A DNA stretch of 64,000 bases, from positions 372,001 to 436,000 of the forward strand of contig JABYQS010000008.1 in the NCBI GenBank assembly GCA_022592435.1, written 5' to 3'. The notes under the pieces were generated by a model. That model did not search any database, had not been told where the DNA came from, and saw only the letters and a program-made list of their open reading frames with translations. The DNA comes from Cerioporus squamosus. Lineage: Eukaryota; Basidiomycota; Agaricomycetes; Polyporales; Polyporaceae. Position numbers and translations under genes: made by a program. Of this stretch, positions 1 to 11,800 are shown in pieces. Position 1 is the stretch's first letter; the number at the start of each line of letters is the position of its first letter.

Positions 1-2522
1 TGAAGGCGAGGAGCTGGCCCCTGGTCCTCGCAGCTATTAGTAGGTTCTGAAGTGTTATCAGGACCCCGGTGAGCAACGACTTCTCATACTCATGCTCAAT
101 AGCACCATCCCTCAATCAGATCCTCCGCACGCGCACCCGCTATCGATAGAAGAACCATCTCACAGACCGGCAGCCACAGCGCCTCGTACGTACAACGATA
201 GAGTTCGTCGCAGGCAGATGGCAGATGTGAGTTGGGGGCTGAGAGCTGACACTGGCAGGGTCATGGCAGCTGAGTTCTGCATATCAAAATATTTGCCCTG
301 ACGGAAGGTCCCCCTCCTGTACGGACACTTCCGCGAACTCCGAACCCGCCGCTAATCATAGTCCGCCGTCTGAGTCTCAGGCCTCAGATCCAACTCCCCG
401 CAGAGCTGGCCTTAGGACCCCGGTGCATCGCATGCATTACCGGCACCACGCCTACGGGCCATTCATATCATACCATACCGCAGCGGCCCGTCTCTCCGTC
501 TCGAACAGGACGCGCGCCCTGAGATCCCCTCCTCAGGCTTCCCTCCCGCCCCTCATACGTACGAACGCACGGCTCGCACGACGATCCGTCGAACTCCTGT
601 AGGTTCAGTTTTGCGGGTATCCGATTTGACCAGTGCACCGCGAGGACCGCAGCGTGCGTCGAGTGCTAATCCTGCCATCGTGCCCCCCATTCAACATGAA
701 TCATATCACAGGACGACAGAAGAACGAATTGAATCCACACCCTCTCGCATCGCGCATGAGTTCCATCGATGCGCCGGTGAATTGCACTAGTTGGCCCGCC
801 GGGGTGCGCATAGCAAAAATTTATGGTTTAGGGGTTCTGTCGCCGGGTGCACTATGGGCTGCCTACAGCCACGGTCCACCTCGGACCTCAGGCAGGCCTG
901 GGACTCAACAGTACTAGTGTACAGGTGCGTGCATGCCAGAGAGTTGCAACTTTCAATGGCTGCAGAGTTTCGCGAGGAACGGGCCGTCACGCGTCACGGT
1001 GCCGGCTGACCGACGTCTACTCGGAGATGTCTGGCTATATTTCATGCGTGGTGCATGCATCTGTGGACTACTTACTGAAATAAACAGGCTCTGCAACATT
1101 GTACACGTATGCGTACGCGTATGCATAATACATGCAGGCCTCGAGACCGCAGGACACAGACACACGATTCAATTTGACGCTTACTACTTATCCAAACCTG
1201 CCGCGAGATCGCTGCCAGAGCACTTTGTTCACCCAAACGAGCCAGATTCGTGGGCCGAGAAGCCGAAAGGCACAAGACTTGCAGTACTTACTCGGGTACT
1301 GTAACAGTACTCAGTATTTCAACGAAATAGCACACACGCTTCAGTGCGCCGCGTGATATGTGACTGAGGGCTCCGAGCTTCGACTCAGCTCTGTAGAGTA
1401 CATGAACGCATGATTCAGTAACATTGCGAGAACCACAGCACAGCCCAGCACGGAGAGGGACCATGACACGGAGAGGGCCTGCACAAACCATGGAACGGAG
1501 AGCAACAAGCAACCAGCAACACGCCACATCCACTCACTAGCACTCGTGGCGCTGACCGAACAACAGACTATCGAACGCATGCAGCACGGTGCGTAGTACA
1601 TCGAGGTAGCGAGGAAGCGAGGTATTGCGGAGATTACAGGGGTATGCAGCGAGCAGCGAGCAGCACGTAAGTACGCGGGACACGGGGGAGGGGGTAATGG
1701 ATATCTCGAACCCAGGATATCTAGACCAATAGACCGGGAGCAACAGAGCTATAGAGCGAGAGGGCAAGAACAAGAGCACATATAGAGAACGAGTAACGAG
1801 CAACGAGCAAGGAAGACGAGACCTGGCCAAGCGCCGCGGCCATCAGCCCCACCAAGAGGGCATAAGTATGCAGTATGCAGTACACGAGAGAGCGAGGACG
1901 AGCGAGGCGGAGATGGAGACGGAGACGGAGAGCAGGAGCGACGGGTGCGAAGACTACTTGTATGCGGGTGTGGGGGTCGCACGTGCGAGGTATACACTGC
2001 AGTGCGAGAGGATGGAGAATGGGAAGGCGAGCAGCAATGTTCGTGCGGGTGTGTGTATGATATGCTATGGTTACGGTATGCTATGTGGGTGTGGTGTGGT
2101 GTGGTATGGTGTGCATGGCTAGAATCCGCAGCGGTCCGTTCTCCCGAAACACCAAGAAAAGAATATAAGCAGTACATCTGAGATATACAAGACCGGAGAA
2201 GTGAGAGTAGATGCGCGTGATCGTCGTTAGGTGACGTTGCGTGCGTGCGTTCGTTCGTGCGTTGCGTTGCGTGGATGCATGGGTGAGTCGCAGTGGAAGG
2301 ATGGGATGCAGCGAGCAGACTGGGGAGGACTCGGAAGCAGGTGAGCGGTCGTCACTTTCGAGGCAGGTACAATGTAGATGCAGAGGCAGCGCTCCAGACG
2401 CTGTCTTGGCGGCGTCGTTACAGGACGTCGCGCAGCGTCGAGCGTTGGACGGGGACCGTCCGTGTATATGTGTAGGGGGACGCGGTTCGACCGATGCGAA
2501 AGCAAGAACAAGTGCTGCGATA
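1..2522. other. No supportable gene; low-complexity stretches
   Basis: No open frame here has recognisable domains or a convincing exon series. The sequence holds purine-rich GAGCAACGAGCAA-like stretches around 1640-1940, a TG-rich microsatellite-like run at about 2040-2120 and GCGTG/GTTCG short tandem repeats at about 2230-2275. The right part lies downstream of the minus-strand gene at 2523-4123 and probably includes its 3' untranslated region. Confidence 0.5.
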
Positions 2523-4123
2523 TCAAGAGGATCCTACCATGCCCGATGGAAGTCAGACACGCGATCCTCGGAGGCTAAGACGGGGCACTCACTATACCAG
2601 CTGGACCCCGACGCCGACGACGCGTAGACATCCGGATAGCGACTGCCGCCGTTGTTCACCCTCGAAAAGCCCGAGGAGTCGTGGCCGTGGCCGTGGTTGT
2701 ACTGCGACGCGTGCGGGTACGCCGGCTTCGAGCTGCCCCCAAGCAGGTACTGCCCGTGGGCCTGGGACACGCGCGATACTGCACAGGGCCGCTCATTCAA
2801 CCCCATGTATGCGCGGAAAAATAGAGGAAAGTACGCACATGAGCTCTGCACGGAGCCTTGCCTCCGGTACGACGACGCCTCCAAGCCGATCTCAGACTCC
2901 GGTAAGCGCAGGTTCCACGCGAGGGACTGCGCGGGGGTCATGACCGAGGAGAACGTGGGGCTGCCGCCCATTCCGGAGGTCGTGCCGGAGCTGGGGTCTG
3001 TGACGGAGCCGTAGCCCGAGGACGCTGCGTCCCAGGAGTCGTTGTCGACGGCGGTGGTGTACTCGAGGCTGAGGGAGGGAGACGGGGAGCTCGTGGAGTC
3101 ATAGATAGCGCGGGAGCTCGACCTCGGGGATGGCGGGGAGTGGGGACGGAGGAGGTCAGACGACGTACGGGAGGGGGCCTTGCCCGCCGAGGAGGGCGCA
3201 GCGCCGTACTGGAAGACATCGTCTTGAGGGACGAGGGGCTCGTTGAGCTCGACCTGCCACTCGAGCATGACGGGCTTCTCCCTGAGCGGGCCGACCTGGA
3301 TGCCGCCGGGGCCGGGCTGCGTCGCTGCGGAGCGGATGCCATCGTGGATGGCGAAGTTCTCAAGGCGGAAGGAGTACATCATCTTGCGCATTTTTGGAGG
3401 CGCGTGTGTCGCGCGCAGCGGGACTTCGGGCATGGGAGACGGGTTGGGCTGCTCGGCGGGGACGGAGACCTCGATGATGAAGGAGCCCTCCGCATCCTCC
3501 TCCTTGATTGGTGGGGTCGCGTGGGTGGACGAGGGCGAGGCCGGGGGCGGGCTGGTGGGCTCGGAGGGCTCGATGGTGTAGAGCGCGGACTCGTCCCACT
3601 GCGCGTTTTGGAGGCGGGAGGGGAGGCTGGGGGACGACGAGGGGGAGATGGCGGCGGCGGCGAGGGCAGAGTAGGAACGCGGGCCCGACGCGTAGGACGA
3701 GCGGGATGTCGGGGACGAGAGGCCGGGTGCTGTTGCAGACGGGACGGAGTAGGCAGCTGGCGGCCGGGGGGCAGCGAGTTGACGGTGGGAAGAGTACTCG
3801 GGGGCATAGTTGTGGAGGGACGACGGGCCGGGGTTGGCGGACGCGGACGATGGAGAGTACGGGTTGGCATTCGCAGAAAGGGACGAGGAAGATGACGTCG
3901 AGAAGGATGGGGATTGGACGGGCTCGTGCGTGTCCCAGACGTACGACGGCGCGGCGGGGGCGCTCAGGGCATAGCTGCCGTCGAGGGCGGCGTGGCTGGC
4001 GGTGACGGCGTTGAGGGACGGCTGGGAGTAGCTGAAGAAGGTGGCGGGGTCGTAGTGGGCGGCGTGGTCGGCATAGCGGCGGTCGAGGGCAGAGGCATAC
4101 TGGTGGGCGGCAATGGCGGACAT
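2523..4123 (-). CDS. Ser/Pro/Tyr-rich protein of unknown function
   Basis: I do not recognise this family. The start is the ATG at 4123 (MSAIAAHQYASALDRR); an in-frame ATG 40 codons upstream would add a basic, unlikely leader. Two introns fit. One is 60 nt (2838-2779, GTGCGT to TGCAG) and hides in frame. The other is 59 nt (2592-2534, GTGAGT, branch CTGAC, GGTAG), after which the protein ends R-S-S-stop at 2523; without it the frame ends at 2534. The N-terminal half is disordered, with Ser, Ala, Pro and Tyr tracts. The one compact segment, in mid-protein, reads MRKMMYSFRLENFAIHDGIR and is followed shortly by VMLEWQVELNEPLV. The C-terminus has a His/Gly patch (YNHGHGHDSSG). There is no signal peptide or membrane segment. 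The composition resembles fungal regulators, but nothing identifies DNA binding. Confidence 0.7.
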
Positions 4124-7100
4124 GGGGACGATGATGGAAGGCGATGTCCGGCGAATTAAGAGGAGGACAGACGTGGGGAGTGGATCTGGGCGAGGACGTC
4201 TCTGGGGCAGGAGGGAAGCGGGATTCCTTGTATATGGCCCCAATCAGCCGGTGCGGCGAGCGAGTGCCCCGGCGCATGGCCGTCTTCTGCAGCCCAGTGG
4301 CAGCCATCCAGAGTCCCAGCCAGATCCGCCTCCCCATCTCCCGCGCTGCCCTGCCTGCCCATCTTCTTTCTTAATCCCTCCCCCTTCGTCCTGCGGCCCT
4401 GGAACTCCTCTCCTGCCATATCCGGAAGGCTTCTCAGAGCGATCCGCACACTTGTGGCAAATGCTACGCACCATTTCCTGGCCAATTCGCCCAGTACGTA
4501 CACGCTCCCAGATCGCTCGCTCCTCCCGAGATCCTGCCAGGAACCCCGCCAGCAGCGCCAGCCGTCCTCCCCGCCAGCCCGGCCGTCCCCTCGTCCGACG
4601 TCCGTGCACCGGCACTGGCCCGCTTCTCAGCTTCGTCTGCGCACCCTCTCCCGCACCCGAACGCACGGCACCCGCGACGGGAAGGCCCGCTATCAAGCTC
4701 GCCCAGAACGCGCCCTCGGACGCTCCATCGCGCACGGCCCAAACACACGCCCTTGCTCCGAACGTTCTCTGTGGGACCGCAGCCCGCAGACGAGCCGCCG
4801 AGACCCCCCAGACCCGTTCATGCCTGCAACGTCCTTCGATCGGCGGCGAGAATCGTTCCAAGGCTCTTTGCTCATCGAGCAGCTTCCTCCCGGCGCTGCG
4901 TCACGCACGGACACGCTGCTTGCCAGAACCTGTTCTCCTGAATGCAAAATGATAGCCTCAGTGGCGCGCGTACTAGCTCGTTCTGAAATCTGCACGACGT
5001 GACGTCTGTCTGCGTCGTGCACGGTGCACGCCGGGGTCCGCGACGAGACGCGCTGCTCACCTCGAGTCCTTCTTATGGTCAATCGATGTTGGCCGTCGGC
5101 GTCAGCCCGGAGCCACGTCCACTGGCGCCCATAACTACAATTACGTAATTTGCGATCCGTGTCGGGTGTGGCGCTCCCCGCCAATCAACACGGTCGGGCG
5201 CATGCGTGGGAATCTGCGCTCACGCTCGGACAGCGGCGGCTCGCGCTATAACGTGGTCTCGCAACATATCTCGCTCTGATTGTTTCCCGTTGTGTGTCAG
5301 AAACAGACTACACCCATCATGTACAACACCGCAAACAAACGCCTGCACGCGATCCATACGCGCGACGCCACCAAGCTCCCGAGCGAATCTCAGTACTCAC
5401 TGCACCTCAGGCTAGTCACTTGGCGGAGTTTGTCGGATGGCAGCTCCCCCATGCACCCTCGTCCCTCTGGCGGCGGGTTTTCCCCTTCGAGGCTCGATGT
5501 TTCGATGTTTGATACTCACGCAGCCACCCAACGGCAACGGTGCCCCTCCTTCCCTGCCGGCCTTCTTACGCATTCCAGCGTGCTCGAGCTCCCTGTCAGT
5601 GTCAATGGACATCCGACGTGTCGCGACTCGCATCCTTCTCTGGGTCCTGGGACTCGGAACCCGGAAGCAGCGCCCGGGTCGGATCGGCGTTACGACTACT
5701 GACTACTGTACGTAAAACGCTGTGGTTTCACTAACGTACGCAGCGAGACTGCTCCCGAGCCGCGAGCCGGACTCGGATACTTACGAGTTACAGTAGCGAC
5801 GGCGTTTTCTGGCCCCCGTACAGTGTACACCCTTCGAGAGGCTTGCCAGTGCCGCTCTGTCAGTGCGCACTGGCCACTACCAGCCTCCAGGACTCGGAGT
5901 CATGCTCCTGCGGGGTTCCAGGCCCCCTCACCTCGACTGGCTCGCGCGGGCTCAGCCGAACAAGTACTGCATCTCTGCATCGTTGTCGAGTTATGGATGG
6001 CCCCTCTTCTGGTGTACGTGGGACGTGGCCCATCACATGTACGCAGCCTGCAAGCGCAAGGTTTCCGAGTCGCCGGCGGACATCTTGGATCAGGACTCGG
6101 GATCTCGGATGCGTCCTGCGTCCTGCCGCCGGCTCGGAGTACCAGTGCTTGCTACTCGCGGTTCGCGAACGCGTTCGGAGTTCCCCAGCTTACGGTATGG
6201 TTCTTTCATCCACTTCACCTCTCGCTTCACCATTTGAAGCGGGTTTGCACTGCAGACGAACAGACCTGTGTGCGTCCGCGAGTAGATCGTGCAGTTGCGT
6301 CGAATCCGAAGCGTGTTGAGTGCTAAGTACACGATACCGGCTTCCGCACGATGCACGGCGCACGCAAGTTGGGTCCGAGGCCTTCGCCTCGAGCGGCGGT
6401 CAATGCACTGCAGGCGCGATCTGCAGCCGGTCGGGGGTCTGCATCTGCGTCTGCTCTGAACCCGGAGCGGCGTGAGCCTCCTCGTCCGGCTTCCTCGAGC
6501 CTTTACTTCTTCGGGCTCTCTTGGACGCGTAGACTCCTCGTAGACCCGTGACGAGGCAAGCGACGCGTGCACAGCTGGTGACATGACATCACGGATCGCC
6601 GTGCGCGGGGGGGGACCCAGGCTCCTGGCTCTTTTGGCGGGCTGACGTCGGCTGTTGGCTTGCTGCGTCTATACGCTCACGGTGCGTGCTTCCTGTCAGT
6701 GTCAGTGCTTGTCAGTACTGTGCCGCTGCGCTTTGCCACACTGTTCCGTGACCATGGCTCATGTGTACACGACTTGGGCGAGAGCGTCAGTGGTGCACGA
6801 CGCCCTACGACGCCGCAACAGTGTTGGGGATGTCTCCACGGACCCACAAAATAATGATACGTACAGTGTTCGAAGTTTCGACCGACAAGCGCACGATGAC
6901 GCTCCGCCGACGCACACGTCCTGACGTCGGGAACCTCGAATCCCGTCCCTGGTCTCCCTAGTCACCGAGATCCGCGCTGCCGCACCAATCGCTACATGCC
7001 GCCGTGCCCTCTAGGCCCCGCGAGAAGTGCGAGGATGCCGTTAGATAGATACTTCCGAGTTCCCACAGCACCGAGTTTCGAGGTGATTGGCAAAGAGACT

Positions 7101-8490
7101 CACTCGAGGAGGTCATGGGAGAGCAGTGGGAGAATGGGAGAAGCGCGGACTCGGATGGCGCGCGAAGCCGCTAGTCCAGGGTCGGCGTGATTGGGGACTG
7201 AATGAATTCCGAACCCCGATCGATGTGCGAGTTCAACTTCTTGCGGGTTGACGTGTCTCTGGCTGTAGGAATCAAGCTGAGGATGACTCGGGCAGGTCAC
7301 GGTGGTCGGGGCGCCGCCGTCGCCCCTCATGCTTTCCTGCGTTACTGTTCTGTAGCGCGTGTGTAGGGTCCGAGCGGCACCGTCTGGTGGTCTTACTGCG
7401 AATGCCTCCGATTGCGAGTCCGACGACTCGAGCAGCAGCAGCAGCACCGGACTTCATTTACTTCCACTGTCAGGGTCCAAGGAAGACAGAAGACGAGAAG
7501 CGGGAATCGCGAAGAAATAGTTTTGACACCTCGCCGTCGTCCTTGATAGGGTTCGTACCCTCTTGCGCTTCGAGTGAATTGCCCGGGCTCTAGACTGAGA
7601 GGATGCTCCGTGTGCAACCAGTGCAGGCTCCTGGGGGATAGTACGGGAGGGCGTTATTTTAGCGTGCATCGGGAGTCTGCAGTCCCGCAGCACGTATACG
7701 TATGCGGGATGAACATGTTCGCCGTGTCTTCTGTGGTAGCTTTTCTGCTGTTCATCATGCATCAGCGTCCGACGGGGCTGCGGTGCTTATGATTCCTTGA
7801 GGTTTGTTTTGCCGCCTTGTTGCCCCCGCAGTGAGTTGGTGTCCCACTCACTGTCAGTGTCAAACAGAGAGGAGTCAGAACGTCAAAACCCTCAACTGTC
7901 GCATGCCCGCGAGCTGCTGCCCCAATTACGCCTGATGGGAGGTGGATCCGTCCTTCAAGCTTCAGGCGACGGGCGACGGGAACATACATAGTCCTCGATG
8001 TCATTGACTTTTCTACACAGCCGCCGCGGCAAGTCCCGAAGATCCAGCATGAGCACATGCGTGAGTGGTCGCCCTCTACGCCTTTCTCCCATGGACGCGT
8101 TCTCGTCGCGACTGCTGCTCGCATACCAGGTTCTCCCGGTGGTCCAGTACACGTCTTTAGTTCACCTCGGCTTCGTCCTGCGCAGGGTGGGAGTTGAACG
8201 GGAGGAGGCTCGAGAACTCGCACCTGAACCACACGCGCTGAATATGACCAAGTTGGTATTCACCGTCGCCTTATATCGCAGGTGCTTCTTCCAGCTGATA
8301 GCGAGTTGTCAATCCATGGCGTCGAATCCAGATCCAGGAACGCACACACATACATACTGACACGCAGCCAGCTCCCCACGCGTCGCGACCGCCGCGCTGT
8401 TCCTTTCCTTGACCACCACGCCTCTGTGGGCGAGTCCCGCGCAGACTACTACATATCACCATCACGCTCTTGTGTCTTACGAGAGACATC

Positions 8491-8524
8491 CGGGCCCGGG
8501 GGAGAGGAGGCTTCCCCGGGCCCG
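8491..8524. repeat. GC-rich inverted repeat (hairpin)
   Basis: Perfect 11-nt arms CGGGCCCGGGG and CCCCGGGCCCG are separated by 12 nt. Inside the loop a few more bases can pair. There is no adjacent gene that explains it. Confidence 0.8.
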
Positions 8525-8838
8525 TACTCGTGCTCGCGGGCTCGTGCTGGCTGGTGCGAACCTGAATGCTTGTCTGCTCCACTTGTACAGGTCACGTCGC
8601 CTGGAGATTGGGTCGTCCCCCGGGTGCGTGGGGCTGTGTGAGCTGTGGGTGGGCAGTTGGACGCTGGATGCTGGATGCTGTCAGTGCCCTTGTACGTGTC
8701 TCCTGCCGCACCCCCGTAATCCCGGTCCTATTCACATTCATATTTACCTCGCCCTTCTTCTCCGTCGCGCAGTCGCGGGTGTTCCACGTTGTGCGTCCGC
8801 AGCGCTCGCGTTCCGCTGGGCTGGTGCGGCCGTCGACC

Positions 8839-8856
8839 GAAATGAACGTTCATTTC
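8839..8856. repeat. Perfect 18-bp palindrome
   Basis: GAAATGAACGTTCATTTC equals its own reverse complement with no spacer. It could be a dyad binding site for a homodimeric regulator, but no neighbouring gene supports that. Confidence 0.8.
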
Positions 8857-11800
8857 TGGCGGGCGCACCCAGGCTGGCGCAGATCGCGGCAGGAAGCCTG
8901 TAGCCGTTTTTGGCTCAGGAGGGCCATGACTCCTGGCGCAGTGGGTCATGCAGCGGCATACTTGTGTCGTTTGCGTACGTTCTCTTCGGCGGGCTGTGGG
9001 CATCTTGGACACGCGCATGCTCGCTGCTGCTAATGCTATTCAGGAACGCCAGTGCTACTTATAGTATGTCCGCTCAATGCCCGACGCCCGAGGGACCGAC
9101 GCGCCGACCCGACGCCCGACACAAACGCGTCGACGCCTGCTGGTAGCGTGTAGTGACCTCCATGCGGAGCTGGCAATGCGTAACAGCTGAGCGTTGTCGC
9201 GTACGCGTTACTGTCCGCGACGAGCATGGCGGCTCCAATGCTGCGCCATATACCCGGGTCGTCGGGACGGGTGCGGATGTGGTGATCCGTCTGGTAAGAT
9301 TTAGGTTGACCCACATGTCTCACTGACTTTTTTTCGCGCGTTGACTGTTAAGGTCCAGGGAGATATCGCTGAGGCCGCGGCGAGAGCTGCCAGCACAGCT
9401 CGCTGTCGGGCGTGTGCAGAGCACACCCTGGAGCCCCTGCTGGACGATCGTGAAGGCGAGTACATGCCTGCTCGGGTATATCCGTCGGCGCGGACGTATG
9501 TGGTGGCCACAATGTCAACAACTCGCGTGGGTCGGCGCTTCGGCTGCCCACTGTCTACATAACCTCTCAAACCCACCATGGCCCGCGGTCTTGAAAGTTG
9601 CGCTCTATTGTGCCGCTGTTCCGTGCGCTCTCTGTTGGGCGCGCATGTGGTATGAACACACGGAGACACTGCCCCGTCTTCCCTTCGACGATAGCGGGTG
9701 GCGCTGGCAAGTGGCACCTCCGAGCACGATGGCGTGGTTCGAGACGGTCAGCGATTGACTTGCCGACTCAGGCGATTGACTGGGTCATGAAATCGGTGCG
9801 TTCCTCCGTTTCTCTTCTTTGCACCTGCGATGAGAACCACGTTCATATAGCACAGCGACAACATGAGACAGCTTGGCAGATGCAGCCGTAGCAGCCATGC
9901 CAGTGCCCATACCGTAAGTATTTGAACCGGGCGAGGCTCTTCAGCATTCGACGAGTCCAAGTACGTACTTGCTCTGTCTTCCTACCCTGAAAGCGATACT
10001 GCTGACGTACGCAGGACCCTCTCACTCCCGTTCCGCATTTAGAGCCATCCAGGAAGCTCGCGCAGTCCTGACCACACATGCGCACGAGCCTTCTTCGTAC
10101 GTTCTACCTTCCCGCTTATCCGATTATGTGCCGCGCCGCGCCGCGAGCGTGAAGGGTGACCAGCATCACAGTTCCCAGCCAGAGCAAGGATCGAATTCGC
10201 GAACACTCGACAGGAGCCTGAGGGCCCCGAGCTGCGAACTCGCGGATGGATCTTGAAGATTGCGGGCGAAGAGCTCGTGGAGAGGTCTCACCGGAGGCGT
10301 CCAGGCCACTCTGCAGCCCTGCTCCACCAGCCCACGAGCTTCGAGCGAGGCGGCAGCCGAGTTCCCATGCTGGGCGGTCCAGCCATAACCCCTGCGGGCG
10401 CTCGAGGCGGCCGCCTCTGCGTGCAACTGTATGGGCACTGGAGGAGATGAGGTGGCCGTCGAGAAGCGAAGCGTGCTGCGAAGGAGGCACTATGTGGATT
10501 GTGGTGGAGACTCAGGTGCGCTTCGAAAGTTCGTGCTTCAACTGTGTACCTGAACCGACTCTATTCTGCTTCCGCGACGGCGTATAGGACTCTGGTGACT
10601 CTAGACCATGGCCGCACACCTCTTCGTTGATAGAGGGTCGCGGCCATGGCTGGGGCACGCAGCGACAAGGGAGTTCCCGTCAAGGTTTGTTCTAGCGCTC
10701 GAGCCCGGGTTCGCCCAACGAGCGGGCAACATGCTCAAAGTTGCACATGAAGAACCTGTACTCAGGACGGTTGCGAAGACGGGACGGCCAATCCGCATTT
10801 GCGAGTTTGCTCCCTGGCTGTCAAGAGAGTACGTGAAGGCCCTGGACCGACCACTCGGGGCATTGAACGAAGCTCGCAAGCTCGTTGAACCCGTGCGGAC
10901 TCTGCTGGTCGCTCGGTACGTGCGCCTACTTGGACCGGGAACCTCAGTTCGCCGCGACTCATGTCTCTCTTTGCGATGGACGCCGTCAAGAACACTCGTA
11001 CAATCTCCACGGATTGATAAACGTCAAGTGCGAACTTTGACATCGGTCCAGACCACCTCAACGTCCCTGCACCCTCGAACGTAGGGAAAGCCAAGTCTAG
11101 CTTACCTCATGAGCTCGACACGTTGTGCCGAACAGAGTCACAGATGCTGGGTTCAGTGGTCAACGCCTGCGCGCTTCTCCTTCTTGAATGAAGAGCCGTT
11201 CGGTACGACATCGCGGTTCTCTGTCTCACAGCACCCCGTCTCCTGCCTAGGCTTGGCGCGTTCCCGTCCACCCGTCTCCTACCGCCGGGTGCCCCCCTCA
11301 ACGCCGTCTCCTATCCTGAGGGGCTGCTTCTCGCCGCGGAAAGATCAAGAATATTTATCAATGTGGTCTGTTTACGATACTCAGCCCAGGAGTCACGAGG
11401 CGCTAATTCTCTCCCGATTACATAGCGTCTCCGAACTTTGGCAGCCCTGCGCTTCGCGGTTTCGTGCATGCCGCCCCGTTCAGACTCAAGCGTTTACGTT
11501 CGGTGAGTACAACCCCAGTCTCTCATCTGTAAAGTGTTGACAAACCGGCGCAACCGCACCGGTGGCCTTGATAGGGACGGCCTCGTTGGCATCTACAAGT
11601 ACGACAAAATAGAGATACCGGCTTGTCGCAGCAAAACGGGATCAAATCGAGACGGACTGTCGGGCGTCCGCTTGTCTGCGGTAGGGACGCGAACAATCTA
11701 ATGACGAGCCCTCGACTGGCGGTGGATCGGCTGTGCTCCCCATCCATTTCACCTTCGACGTCCATCCTCGGGATGGCATACATCGTGACATCGACAACGC

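Noticed and set aside
3140..3895. 251-codon plus-strand frame
   Set aside because: It lies antisense to the minus-strand Ser/Pro-rich gene and its Gly/Arg-rich composition is the mirror of GC-rich Ser/Pro codons.
3360..4337. 325-codon minus-strand frame
   Set aside because: Same strand but another frame of the 2523-4123 gene; low-complexity Pro/Arg shadow without a conserved segment.
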